A stretch of DNA of 45,205 bases. It comes from CAYMTN01 sp964393335 (GTDB lineage: Bacteria; Chloroflexota; Anaerolineae; Aggregatilineales; Aggregatilineaceae). The stretch lies in NCBI GenBank assembly GCA_964393335.1, contig CAYMTN010000008.1, forward strand, positions 1-45,205, read 5' to 3'. This document shows positions 25,104-32,410 of this stretch, in pieces. The notes under the pieces were generated by a model. The model was given only the letters and a program-made list of their open reading frames with translations. It did no database searches and had not been told where the DNA came from. The translations under genes and the position numbers were made by a program. Position 1 is the stretch's first letter. Every line of letters starts with the position of its first letter.

Positions 25104-26147
25104 TTAATACGCGCGGCGGATCAAAAACGCGGCTAACCGGCGGATGAGAGTCTGTGTTTCATTCTGGATGCCCGTGCCCTCCAGGCTGCGCAGCGCCTGG
25201 TCGTAATACGACGTGGCGATGCGGTCAGTGTGGGCAGCGGCATCGACGCGGGCCAGAATGGCGATAACCGCTTCAACGTCGGCATCGGATAGTGTCCGCT
25301 GCGCGTACAGGCGCTGCAGCGCCGCCCGATCATCGTCCCTGGCACGTTCAAAGGCAACCAGTACCGGGTACGTTTTTTTCTTCTCACGGATATCGCCGGT
25401 GGTCGATTTGCCGGTTCTGGCTTCATCCCCCCACACACCGAGATAGTCATCACGTACCTGAAAAGCAATACCCAGGCTGCGAGCAAATGCGGCATACCCC
25501 TGGACGACGTGTTCATCGTCGGTGCTGAGCAGCGCGCCAATTTTCGCCGCCGCTTCGATCAGCGAGCCGGTTTTGTGAGCAGTCATGGTGAGGTAATCGT
25601 CCGGCGTGACCCGGACGCGCGATTCGAAATCCATGTCGAGGATTTGCCCCTCAGCCGTCCACAAACACGCCTGCGATAATGTCTCGAAGGTCCGCACGAC
25701 CTTCTTCGGCGGCGATCCCTGTTTCAGCAGCCGCGCTACCAATAGATTCGCCAGCGCAAACAGACCGTCCCCGGCGTTAATCGCCTGAGCATTGCCCCAC
25801 CGCGTCCACACCGCCTGACGGTGACGGCGCTCCGGCGATTTATCCATCACGTCATCGTGGATCAGCGTGAAGTTGTGCAGCAGTTCCAGTGCCGCGCCTG
25901 CGGGCAACACATGGCGGTAATCGCCCGCGATGGCCTGGGCGACAAGCGCCATCAGCAGCGGACGAATCTTCTTGCCAGATACCTGCTTACGCTGTTCAGC
26001 ATCCGTCAGGTCCCAGCCGAACTGGTAATCGATCACGTCCCATAAGACCGGCGCAACGCAGGTTTGTTCCCGGCGTACTGCCTGCATTTCGGCTTCGATA
26101 TCGGCCACAATCGGTCCAAAAACCGCCTCGTAGGACTGGTCGGCCAT
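25104..26147 (-). CDS. Polyprenyl (geranylgeranyl/farnesyl-type) diphosphate synthase
   Basis: The 347-aa protein condenses isopentenyl diphosphate with allylic diphosphates. The first Asp-rich motif is DDVMD at 98-102, preceded by GKKIRPLL, and the second region reads FQVRDDYLGVWGD followed by DIREKKKTYP. Chain length cannot be fixed by eye; short- to medium-chain products are likely. ATG 26147 has AAGGA six bases upstream; the longer frame adds unrelated residues from the leader. That leader holds an unusual three-arm hairpin. It follows the GDPD gene on the same strand, with the mevalonate genes divergent beyond. Confidence 0.93.
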   Translation of the reverse strand: MADQSYEAVFGPIVADIEAEMQAVRREQTCVAPVLWDVIDYQFGWDLTDAEQRKQVSGKKIRPLLMALVAQAIAGDYRHVLPAGAALELLHNFTLIHDDVMDKSPERRHRQAVWTRWGNAQAINAGDGLFALANLLVARLLKQGSPPKKVVRTFETLSQACLWTAEGQILDMDFESRVRVTPDDYLTMTAHKTGSLIEAAAKIGALLSTDDEHVVQGYAAFARSLGIAFQVRDDYLGVWGDEARTGKSTTGDIREKKKTYPVLVAFERARDDDRAALQRLYAQRTLSDADVEAVIAILARVDAAAHTDRIATSYYDQALRSLEGTGIQNETQTLIRRLAAFLIRRAY

Positions 26148-26164
26148 ACTGTTCCTTTCGATAC

Positions 26165-26230
26165 GCAAATGCCAGATAGTGTTGGCATTTGTGCTCAAAA
26201 ACGGTCCTGATTTCAGGCACAAATGTCAAC
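26165..26230 (-). promoter_or_regulatory. Three-arm alternative-hairpin leader before the prenyl synthase gene
   Basis: Read on the minus strand: arm 1 GTTGACATTTGTGC (26230-26217), arm 2 GCACAAATGCCAAC (26194-26181), arm 3 TGGCATTTG (26174-26166). Arm 2 can pair with arm 1 (14 bp, one G-T) or with arm 3 (9 bp perfect), not both. Between arms 1 and 2 is CCTGAAATCAGG followed by a short TTTTT run. Arm 3 ends about 18 bases before the ATG, near the AAGGA ribosome site. This is the layout of an attenuator or translation switch; the arms could instead be repeated binding sites for a regulator. Confidence 0.5.
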
Positions 26231-26235
26231 ACGGC

Positions 26236-26976
26236 CTAATCTTGTTTGCCCAGCAGCCGGGCGATGGACCCCGGATCGTTGGTCATGATCGCGTCACAGC
26301 CCAGGCGACGGTATAACCCCAGACGCCTGTCGGAGGATACGTCCAGCGGGCAGACGGCCTGCCCGCGCCGGTGGGCCATCGACACATAAAACGGGTTGAG
26401 CAGCAGCAAAGGCCACAATGGGCCGATCAACTCGCAGCCGGATGCCGGCAGCAAGCGGTTGAGCGTGATAAACCCGGTCGGGATATCGGGCGCAGCACGG
26501 CGCATCGCCTGCAAACGGGCCATGCTGAACGACAAGACGACTGTTCGCTCACGGACACCACCCGTTTGCAGTTCCGCCGCCAACTGCTGGCACACATCCG
26601 GCTCCAGAAACCGGTCCGTCTTCAGTTCCAGCGCCAGCGCAACACCGGGCGGCAGCAGCGTCATCAGCTCGCGCAGCGCGGGCACACGCTCTGCCTCAAA
26701 CCCCCTGCGCCCGTACGACGCGCTCAGCGTCTTAACCCGGTCCAATGACAGGTCGGCCACCGCGCCCCTGCCATTCGTCGTGCGATCTACCGTCGCATCG
26801 TGAAGGCACACCAACACGCCGTCGGCTGTCAGGTGCAGGTCTGTCTCGAGGATGTCCGCGCCATCCGCCAGCGCCTGCCGGAACGCCGCCAGCGTATTCT
26901 CCGGGCAGCGCGCCGAATTCCCGCGATGCGCCATGAGATAAGGCCGCGTTTTGCCGGGCAGGTTCAGGGTAGCCAT
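26236..26976 (-). CDS. Glycerophosphodiester phosphodiesterase
   Basis: The 246-aa protein has the GDPD signature: MAHRGNSARCPENT with H17 and R18, then LETDLHLTADG with E44 and D46, and LHDATVDRTTNG with H59. It should hydrolyse glycerophosphodiesters to glycerol-3-phosphate and an alcohol. No signal peptide is visible, so it probably acts inside the cell. It lies 88 bases upstream of the prenyl synthase start on the same strand. Confidence 0.92.
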   Translation of the reverse strand: MATLNLPGKTRPYLMAHRGNSARCPENTLAAFRQALADGADILETDLHLTADGVLVCLHDATVDRTTNGRGAVADLSLDRVKTLSASYGRRGFEAERVPALRELMTLLPPGVALALELKTDRFLEPDVCQQLAAELQTGGVRERTVVLSFSMARLQAMRRAAPDIPTGFITLNRLLPASGCELIGPLWPLLLLNPFYVSMAHRRGQAVCPLDVSSDRRLGLYRRLGCDAIMTNDPGSIARLLGKQD

Positions 26977-27034
26977 TCGTTCACATCCCGTTCATACCGC
27001 CCCTCATTCTACGCGTTTTTTGCCAAACCGCCCA

Positions 27035-27063
27035 TTGCCGACCGGAACCAAACGGTTTACACT
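27035..27063 (+). promoter_or_regulatory. Promoter of the mevalonate kinase-decarboxylase operon
   Basis: TTGCCG (27035-27040), a 17-base spacer, TACACT (27058-27063). The start site would be near 27070, giving a leader of about 20 bases. ACCG/CGGT half-sites lie in the spacer. Confidence 0.5.
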
Positions 27064-27089
27064 CGCAGCCGAACCGAACGGAGCAACTT

Positions 27090-28091
27090 GTGAGCACACA
27101 CCAACCACACACGATTCATGTATCCGCACCGGGAAAACTGATGCTGCTGGGTGAACATGCGGTGGTCTATGGGCGTCCCTGCCTGGTCACGGCGATGGAT
27201 TCGCGCCTGCACATGACGCTGAACCTGGCTGAGCCGCCCGACACCACGTTCCACATCCACGCGCCCGACGTGGGCATCGAACACGTCGCAGGCCGCATCG
27301 CGGACGCATTCGCGGGTGGACAGGCGCAGGCGCACGGGACACGTTTCATCGAAAGCTCGCTGGCCGTTTTCCGCGAGCGTTTCGGGCTGGATCGCGGCGT
27401 GCGCATCGAGACGCGCAGCGATTTTTTGAGCACGCTGGGGCTGGGCAGTTCGTCGGCAACCGTCGCCTGCACGCTGTTCGGGCTGGCAACGTTGGTCGAC
27501 CTGGATATCTCGCCGCGCGATCTGTTCGACATCGGCCTGGAAGCGATTTTCCGCGTGCAGAAAACCGGCTCCGGCTTCGATCTTGCGTCAGCGATTTACG
27601 GCGGCACGCTGTTTTATGATACCCGCGAGCCGCGCCAGATCGTGCCGCTGGACCCGCCGGACCTGCCGCTTGTCGTGGCTTACACCGGGATCAAGGCCGA
27701 CACGCCAACCTACGTCAGCCGCGTCCGGGACCGCGCGGCGGCGTGGCCGGTAGTTACGAACCTGATCTTCGACGCGATGGCGCAGCTTGTATACGATGGC
27801 CGCGCCGCGTTGGAACAGGCTCACTGGGCGCATTTAGGGGCGCTGATGGATATGCAGCATGGGCTGGCTCACGCGCTCGGCGTCGATACCGAAAGAACCG
27901 CCGCGCTGGTTTTCCACGCGCGACAAGCGGGCGCATACGGAGCCAAACTCAGCGGGGCCGGGGGCGGCGACTGCGTCATCGCGCTGGCACCACCCGACCG
28001 GCGGAGCAACGTCTCAGCCGCGCTCAAGGCGGCGGGCGGGCTAATTGTAACCGCGACACCCAACGCACCGGGCGTCCGCGCTGAGCCGTGA
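27090..28091 (+). CDS. Mevalonate kinase (GHMP family)
   Basis: The 333-aa protein phosphorylates mevalonate in isoprenoid precursor synthesis. It has SAPGKLMLLGEHAVVYG at 12-28, the ATP loop GLGSSSA at 117-123, and KLSGAGGGDCVIAL near 284-297. GTG 27090 is the start, with ACGGAG upstream. Its stop overlaps the neighbourhood of the next gene's start, so the two are an operon. No phosphomevalonate kinase is seen in the window. Confidence 0.92.
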   Translation: MSTHQPHTIHVSAPGKLMLLGEHAVVYGRPCLVTAMDSRLHMTLNLAEPPDTTFHIHAPDVGIEHVAGRIADAFAGGQAQAHGTRFIESSLAVFRERFGLDRGVRIETRSDFLSTLGLGSSSATVACTLFGLATLVDLDISPRDLFDIGLEAIFRVQKTGSGFDLASAIYGGTLFYDTREPRQIVPLDPPDLPLVVAYTGIKADTPTYVSRVRDRAAAWPVVTNLIFDAMAQLVYDGRAALEQAHWAHLGALMDMQHGLAHALGVDTERTAALVFHARQAGAYGAKLSGAGGGDCVIALAPPDRRSNVSAALKAAGGLIVTATPNAPGVRAEP

Positions 28092-28102
28092 GGAAAACCG
28101 CG

Positions 28103-29095
28103 ATGACTGAACTGAACCGGGCGACGGCTGTAAGCTGTGCCAATATCGCGTTTATCAAGTATTGGGGACGCAAGGACCACGCGCTGCGGCTACCGCTCAA
28201 TTCCTCGATCTCGATGAACTTAGACCACGCGACGACGACCACGACCGTGCAGTTTGACCCGGCATTGGATGCCGATCGGGTAGCGATTGAAGGGATTGAG
28301 GTCACAGAAGAAGCGGCGCGGCGCGTCTCACAACACCTGGACCGCATACGGTCGCTGGCTGTCACACAAACTCGTGCGCGTATCACCTCGCGTAACTCGT
28401 TCCCGATTGGGGCCGGGATCGCGTCGTCGGCGTCGGCGTTCGCCGCGCTGACGGTGGCTGCCTGCGCTGCTGCCGGGCTGGACCTGGACGAGCGCGACTT
28501 AACAATTTTGGCCCGGCTGGGGTCAGGGTCGGCCTGTCGCTCGATCCCGGCAGGGTTTGTCGAGTGGCATACCGCCGATACCAGCAACGCGTCGTATGCC
28601 GAACAGATCGCGCCGCCGGACTACTGGAATCTGCGCGACTTGATCGCCATCGTGCAAACGGACCCCAAGAAGGTCGGTTCGACGAAAGGGCATGAACTGG
28701 TCGATCCCAGCCCATTCGCCGGGGCGCGGCTGGCCGAAGCCGAACGCGCGCTGCCGATCATCCGTGCGGCGCTGCTGGCGCGTGATTTCTCGACTTTTGG
28801 CGAAGAAACCGAACAGGAAGCGATCCGCATGCACGCCGTCGCCATGACCGCGCGCCCCAGCCTGCTCTACTGGTCGCCGGAAACCGTGCGGATCATGCAC
28901 GCGGTTCACGAGTGGCGCGCCGCAGGGCTGGACAGTTATTTCACCATCGACGCGGGGGCGAACGTGCATGTCTTGTGCCTGGAACCCGATGCCAGCGCCA
29001 TCACCGATCGTTTGCAGAGTTTACCTGGTGTGCAAACTGTGATCGCCAACGGTCCGGGGCCAGGTACGCGCCTGGTCGCTGGCCATCTGTTTTAA
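28103..29095 (+). CDS. Diphosphomevalonate (or phosphomevalonate) decarboxylase
   Basis: The 330-aa GHMP protein has NIAFIKYWGRKD at 14-25, PLNSSISMNL, an ATP loop around GAGIASSASAF (103-113), GSGSACRSIPAGFVEW at 141-155 and a late IDAGANVHVL containing the catalytic Asp. Classic enzymes convert diphosphomevalonate to isopentenyl diphosphate. In the Chloroflexota member Roseiflexus castenholzii a homologue instead decarboxylates phosphomevalonate and works with isopentenyl phosphate kinase, so substrate choice is open here. ATG 28103 is preferred, with GAGGA nine bases upstream; a GTG at 28088 overlapping the mevalonate kinase stop is an alternative. Confidence 0.88.
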   Translation: MTELNRATAVSCANIAFIKYWGRKDHALRLPLNSSISMNLDHATTTTTVQFDPALDADRVAIEGIEVTEEAARRVSQHLDRIRSLAVTQTRARITSRNSFPIGAGIASSASAFAALTVAACAAAGLDLDERDLTILARLGSGSACRSIPAGFVEWHTADTSNASYAEQIAPPDYWNLRDLIAIVQTDPKKVGSTKGHELVDPSPFAGARLAEAERALPIIRAALLARDFSTFGEETEQEAIRMHAVAMTARPSLLYWSPETVRIMHAVHEWRAAGLDSYFTIDAGANVHVLCLEPDASAITDRLQSLPGVQTVIANGPGPGTRLVAGHLF

Positions 29096-29168
29096 CCAGT
29101 CTGGCACGATGGGAAATTAGTCCTGTCAGCCGTTTTTAGCGTCCTGTAACACCCTTCTCGGTGTATAG

Positions 29169-29195
29169 TAGGTGTAGGAGGTTGGGCTACACCTA
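29169..29195. promoter_or_regulatory. 9-bp inverted repeat upstream of the secreted protein gene
   Basis: TAGGTGTAG (29169-29177) and CTACACCTA (29187-29195), a perfect repeat with a 9-base loop. It lies just downstream of a TATAGT box (29164-29169) and 8 bases before the GAGAGGGA ribosome site of the gene at 29214. It could be an operator or a leader hairpin. Confidence 0.5.
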
Positions 29196-29213
29196 GCATA
29201 AAGAGAGGGAATC

Positions 29214-30677
29214 ATGAAGAAACGTGTACTATCTTTGTTGGTCGCCAGCGTACTGGTAGTGCCCCTCGTGAGCGGGGCGTTGGCCCAGGCACCCGTCGCG
29301 GCGCGCATCGTGGTGTGGGAGTTCATCGAAGGCACCGATGACGGACAACTGGAAGCCTTGACCTCGGATGGAAGCCAGGAGGTGCTCGTAGACTTCCGGC
29401 CTGGTGTGTATGACAATGTCGCCAAACAGTGCAGCCAGGATGTCTGGGCGGCAGACGGCCAGGGGATCGCGCTCTTTACCGGGGCGGCGATGGGCAACAT
29501 ATCGATTTATCCGCTGGCGGGCGGCGACCCAGTCGCCCTGGGTAGTGCAAACCGTATGGCCTGCGCCGGACCGGCCACGTTCCAGTTTTCGCCCAGTCGC
29601 CAGCGGGTCGGTTATATCAACTACGCCCCCGATGCCGTTTCGCGCGAGTTTCCGGCTGGTGACCTGCTGTTTTTTGACGCAGCAACGGGCACTCAGACGG
29701 CAACCTTCGATTGGGCAACAGCCTTCACCCTGTATGACGATGGCGCTTTAATGCTGCGGCTCTTCCCGGATGGCAAGGGCAATGCGACGGAGGCCGATCT
29801 GGATTGGTGGGACGGCACCGGGCGGCGCACGCTCGTGACGTTGGAGCCGGTCTATCCCCCCGATATACCAGATGTTGAGTGCGGGATCACAAGCGGGGCT
29901 GTAGCTCGCGTCGGTGACACGGCTTATGTCTACACCGGCCAAAAGTGCGAGACGGGCACGCGCCATTGGCGCGTCGTCACCGTGCCAATGGCAGGCGGAG
30001 CCGCAACCGAAATCTCGTTGGGCGAACCGGTTGGCGGCTATTTTAGCGACAGTTTCACCACGCAGTTGATTCCCGCGCTGGATGGTTCAGGCTTCGTCAT
30101 GACGGTTCCCAGCGGCCTGACACGGAACACGGTGAGCCAGTACTGGATTGAAACTGATGGCACGATGACGCCGCTTCTGGAAGGCAGTCACGTCCTCACG
30201 GATCGTGTTGGCGAGCGGCTGACTGAAGGACGCCACATGATGGTATCGCCGGACGGCAGCACGCTGGCATTTGTGACTGTGACCGCCAACAGCGAACAAT
30301 CGCTGTGGATGCTGGACCTGACATCAGCGGGCAGCCAGCCGCTACAGCTTATTGAAGAGGGCGTGAATCAGCGCATCTTCCAGTATCTCTGGTCGGGGAA
30401 TAACCGGTTGTTCTACGCGGCAGGCTCTATCGAGTCCGGGGCCTTGTACATGGTTGCGCCGGGGGGCACAGCTCAACGCCTGGAGCGTGGGCGATTCTTC
30501 CGTATTGCACCGAGTTACGACAGCGAAAAAATCGCTGCGGCGGAATGGTTCGCAAACCCGAACAGCCTGGGCGATGATCTGTTCAAGCTGACCGTTTTGA
30601 CCACCGGCGGAGTCTCGTACACCTTCAAAGAAGGTGGTGCGGAGCATAACGAGATGGTCCCGCTGGCGATCCAGTAA
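29214..30677 (+). CDS. Secreted protein, probable beta-propeller (unknown function)
   Basis: The 487-aa protein has a clear signal peptide, MKKRVLSLLVASVLVVPLVS, with likely cleavage after ALA near residue 24. The mature part is rich in short blocks such as QFSPSRQRVGYINYAP, MMVSPDGSTLAFVTV and YLWSGNNRLFYAAG. These resemble WD40-like/TolB propeller blades (SPDG-type turns). No catalytic residues are recognised. GAGAGGGA precedes the ATG. A strong terminator follows, so it is a single transcript. Confidence 0.75.
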   Translation: MKKRVLSLLVASVLVVPLVSGALAQAPVAARIVVWEFIEGTDDGQLEALTSDGSQEVLVDFRPGVYDNVAKQCSQDVWAADGQGIALFTGAAMGNISIYPLAGGDPVALGSANRMACAGPATFQFSPSRQRVGYINYAPDAVSREFPAGDLLFFDAATGTQTATFDWATAFTLYDDGALMLRLFPDGKGNATEADLDWWDGTGRRTLVTLEPVYPPDIPDVECGITSGAVARVGDTAYVYTGQKCETGTRHWRVVTVPMAGGAATEISLGEPVGGYFSDSFTTQLIPALDGSGFVMTVPSGLTRNTVSQYWIETDGTMTPLLEGSHVLTDRVGERLTEGRHMMVSPDGSTLAFVTVTANSEQSLWMLDLTSAGSQPLQLIEEGVNQRIFQYLWSGNNRLFYAAGSIESGALYMVAPGGTAQRLERGRFFRIAPSYDSEKIAAAEWFANPNSLGDDLFKLTVLTTGGVSYTFKEGGAEHNEMVPLAIQ

Positions 30678-30703
30678 GGGCCGGTTGCAGCTCCTGCAAA
30701 CGG

Positions 30704-30737
30704 AAACGGCGAGTCACAAAATGACTCGCCGTTTTTG
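30704..30737 (+). terminator. Rho-independent terminator
   Basis: Perfect 13-bp stem AAACGGCGAGTCA (30704-30716) with TGACTCGCCGTTT (30722-30734), then TTG. It ends the secreted-protein gene, with the tRNA gene converging from the other side. Confidence 0.85.
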
Positions 30738-30794
30738 ATCGCAGGCGGAACAAAAAACCAGCGCCAGGGACGCCGGTTCGTTTCATACCTCGTC

Positions 30795-30869
30795 TGGTAC
30801 CCCCACCAGGACTCGAACCTGGGCCTCTGCCTCCGGAGGGCAACGCTCTATCCTCTGAGCTATGGGGGC
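30795..30869 (-). tRNA. tRNA-Arg (anticodon CCG), CCA encoded
   Basis: Read on the minus strand, a complete cloverleaf folds. The acceptor GCCCCCA pairs with TGGGGGT, the D stem is GCTC/GAGC, the anticodon stem TTGCC/GGCAG holds loop CTCCGGA with anticodon CCG, and the T arm is CCAGG-TTCGAGT-CCTGG. An encoded CCA follows the discriminator A. It reads CGG Arg codons. It is isolated, with the EthD-YbaK gene upstream on the same strand. Confidence 0.95.
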
Positions 30870-30905
30870 GCGATGGGGTCAATTGTACCAATATTGGGCA
30901 CCAAG

Positions 30906-31718
30906 TCAAGACTCGTCCTCGCCGCCCGGATCGGAATCGCGCAGCATGGATGCGATCTCGGCCCGGCTGGCGCGCAGCAGTTCGGCGCTGCCGATTTTCA
31001 GCAGCGCATCGATCCCGCCGCCGCCCGCATAGACCACATCGTGCCTGCGGACCGCCGGGTCCATAAAGGCCGGCATGGGCGTTTTCAGGCCGATGGGCGG
31101 CACCGTCCCTTTGGCATATCCACTGAATTCGAGCAGTTCATCCGGCGTCGCCAATTTGACCCGGTTACGACTCACATTGAGCCGGTCGGCCAGTTTGCGC
31201 GGATCAATTTGGTGTAGCCCACAGCCATAAACCAGGAAAGGTTTGTCATTTACCAGAAAAATCACGGATTTGACGATCTGGTCGACGTCAACTCCCAAAG
31301 CTTGCGCGGCTGCCGCAACGGTCGGGGTCGGCATGCCGGGTTTTACGATCTCGGCGGTGATCTCGTGCAGATCCAGGTACGCCTGCAAATTCTCCGGTGA
31401 CAGAGGGCGAGTTACCGCCTGGTCAGCCACTTCGACAAACAGCAATTCCGCCTGCGTGCCGGCAAAATCCATCAGGTCCTTACCGGCGGTGACACCCTGC
31501 GGCGACGTCAGCGCCGCGTCCAGAGTCTCGAAATCCTCAAAAAACACCTCGACCAGGCGGTGATACCGGGTCTGACCTGCGGGGCCGCCCAGCACAGTCC
31601 CCTCCTGAACCCGCACCACGCCGGGCATCGCCTTGAGCATGGCCAGATTGCGCGAATACCGGAGATCAAACATCGGCGTATCCAACACGCGCTCAAACAT
31701 CACAACCAGTTTCACCAT
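30906..31718 (-). CDS. EthD-like domain fused to YbaK/EbsC-type aminoacyl-tRNA deacylase
   Basis: The 270-aa protein has two parts. Residues 1-97 resemble EthD-type ferredoxin-like domains (MVKLVVMF, YSRNLAMLKAMPGV, LVEVFFEDFETLDAAL, FAGTQAELLFVEV). Residues about 108-260 match the YbaK/EbsC/ProX family that hydrolyses mischarged tRNA, such as Cys-tRNA(Pro). The motifs there are VKSVIFLVNDKPFLVYG, a basic LADRLNVSRNRV stretch and SGYAKGTVPPIG. The fusion is unusual. It lies upstream of a tRNA-Arg gene on the same strand, about 35 bases apart; that may be chance. Confidence 0.8.
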   Translation of the reverse strand: MVKLVVMFERVLDTPMFDLRYSRNLAMLKAMPGVVRVQEGTVLGGPAGQTRYHRLVEVFFEDFETLDAALTSPQGVTAGKDLMDFAGTQAELLFVEVADQAVTRPLSPENLQAYLDLHEITAEIVKPGMPTPTVAAAAQALGVDVDQIVKSVIFLVNDKPFLVYGCGLHQIDPRKLADRLNVSRNRVKLATPDELLEFSGYAKGTVPPIGLKTPMPAFMDPAVRRHDVVYAGGGGIDALLKIGSAELLRASRAEIASMLRDSDPGGEDES

Positions 31719-31788
31719 CGGCCTTCACAACTTTCCTCAAACAGGCGGCGCAGACCCACCGCGTCATTATACCCCAAACGCCGCCGGA

Positions 31789-32154
31789 TCAACTGCGCCG
31801 GAAGCTCCGGCCAAAAATCACACCGGCCAAAAACGCGATCACGACTGCCTGCCAGGGTTTTGACTGGACCATTTCTGTCGCATCCCCGGTCATCTGGTCA
31901 AACGTGTGGCCGTGCAGATACATGGCAGCGCGTTCCAGGCTGCGCGAAAGCTGCTGCGCCTGCCGGATTGCGTCTTCATCGCCGGATCGGAACGCTTCGG
32001 TCCGGATTCGCTCCGCTGCGACAATCAACTGATCGGCGGCGGTGTCCTTCGTCGCATAGACGCGCTGAATCGCGGTCCGGCGCGCCTCCCGCAGCAACAC
32101 ACGCTGTCGTGCGGCCAATTCATCTTGAGATGGTGGTTCTTGTGGGGACGTCAT
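31789..32154 (-). CDS. Small C-terminally membrane-anchored protein (ElaB/YqjD-like layout)
   Basis: The 121-aa protein is mostly a charged helix (RQRVLLREARRTAIQRV, AERIRTEAFRS, QLSRSLERAAMYLHG) that ends in one hydrophobic segment, PWQAVVIAFLAGVIFGRSFRRS. This is the layout of DUF883 ElaB/YqjD proteins, which sit on the inner membrane and can bind ribosomes in Escherichia coli. Sequence identity is not obvious, so only the layout is claimed. GAGCCGAAAGGGTC lies upstream of the ATG. Confidence 0.7.
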   Translation of the reverse strand: MTSPQEPPSQDELAARQRVLLREARRTAIQRVYATKDTAADQLIVAAERIRTEAFRSGDEDAIRQAQQLSRSLERAAMYLHGHTFDQMTGDATEMVQSKPWQAVVIAFLAGVIFGRSFRRS

Positions 32155-32410
32155 CGGTGACCCTTTCGGCTCTCATCGGCGAGCGGTTGTCGGACAGTCG
32201 TTATCGTGCTACCATACAGAATACCGCAATACCTGGGTTATGCGCATGTGAAAACTGGCATTTTCGAACATCAAAGCAGATCGTTCGGTGTATTCGTTGA
32301 TGCCGTGTAGCTCGGCATAACGCCAGGTCAATCCTATTGGCAGGCACGAGGATCATGCAAGAAGTCATCCTGCCAACTCAATCAATCCAACGAGTTTTCG
32401 GGTGGTGATC
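32155..32410. other. Intergenic region with two hairpins before the VanW/G5 gene
   Basis: Two stems lie in the apparent leader of the VanW gene: ATGCCG (32300-32305) with CGGCAT (32313-32318), and TTGGCAGG (32337-32344) with CCTGCCAA (32369-32376). Inside the second, AGGAT and ATCCT can form a competing stem. No clear promoter was assigned. Confidence 0.45.

Noticed and set aside
32100..32160. Arg-rich plus-strand frame running 31560-32300
   Set aside because: It is antisense to the EthD-YbaK start and the membrane-anchored gene and has shadow composition.
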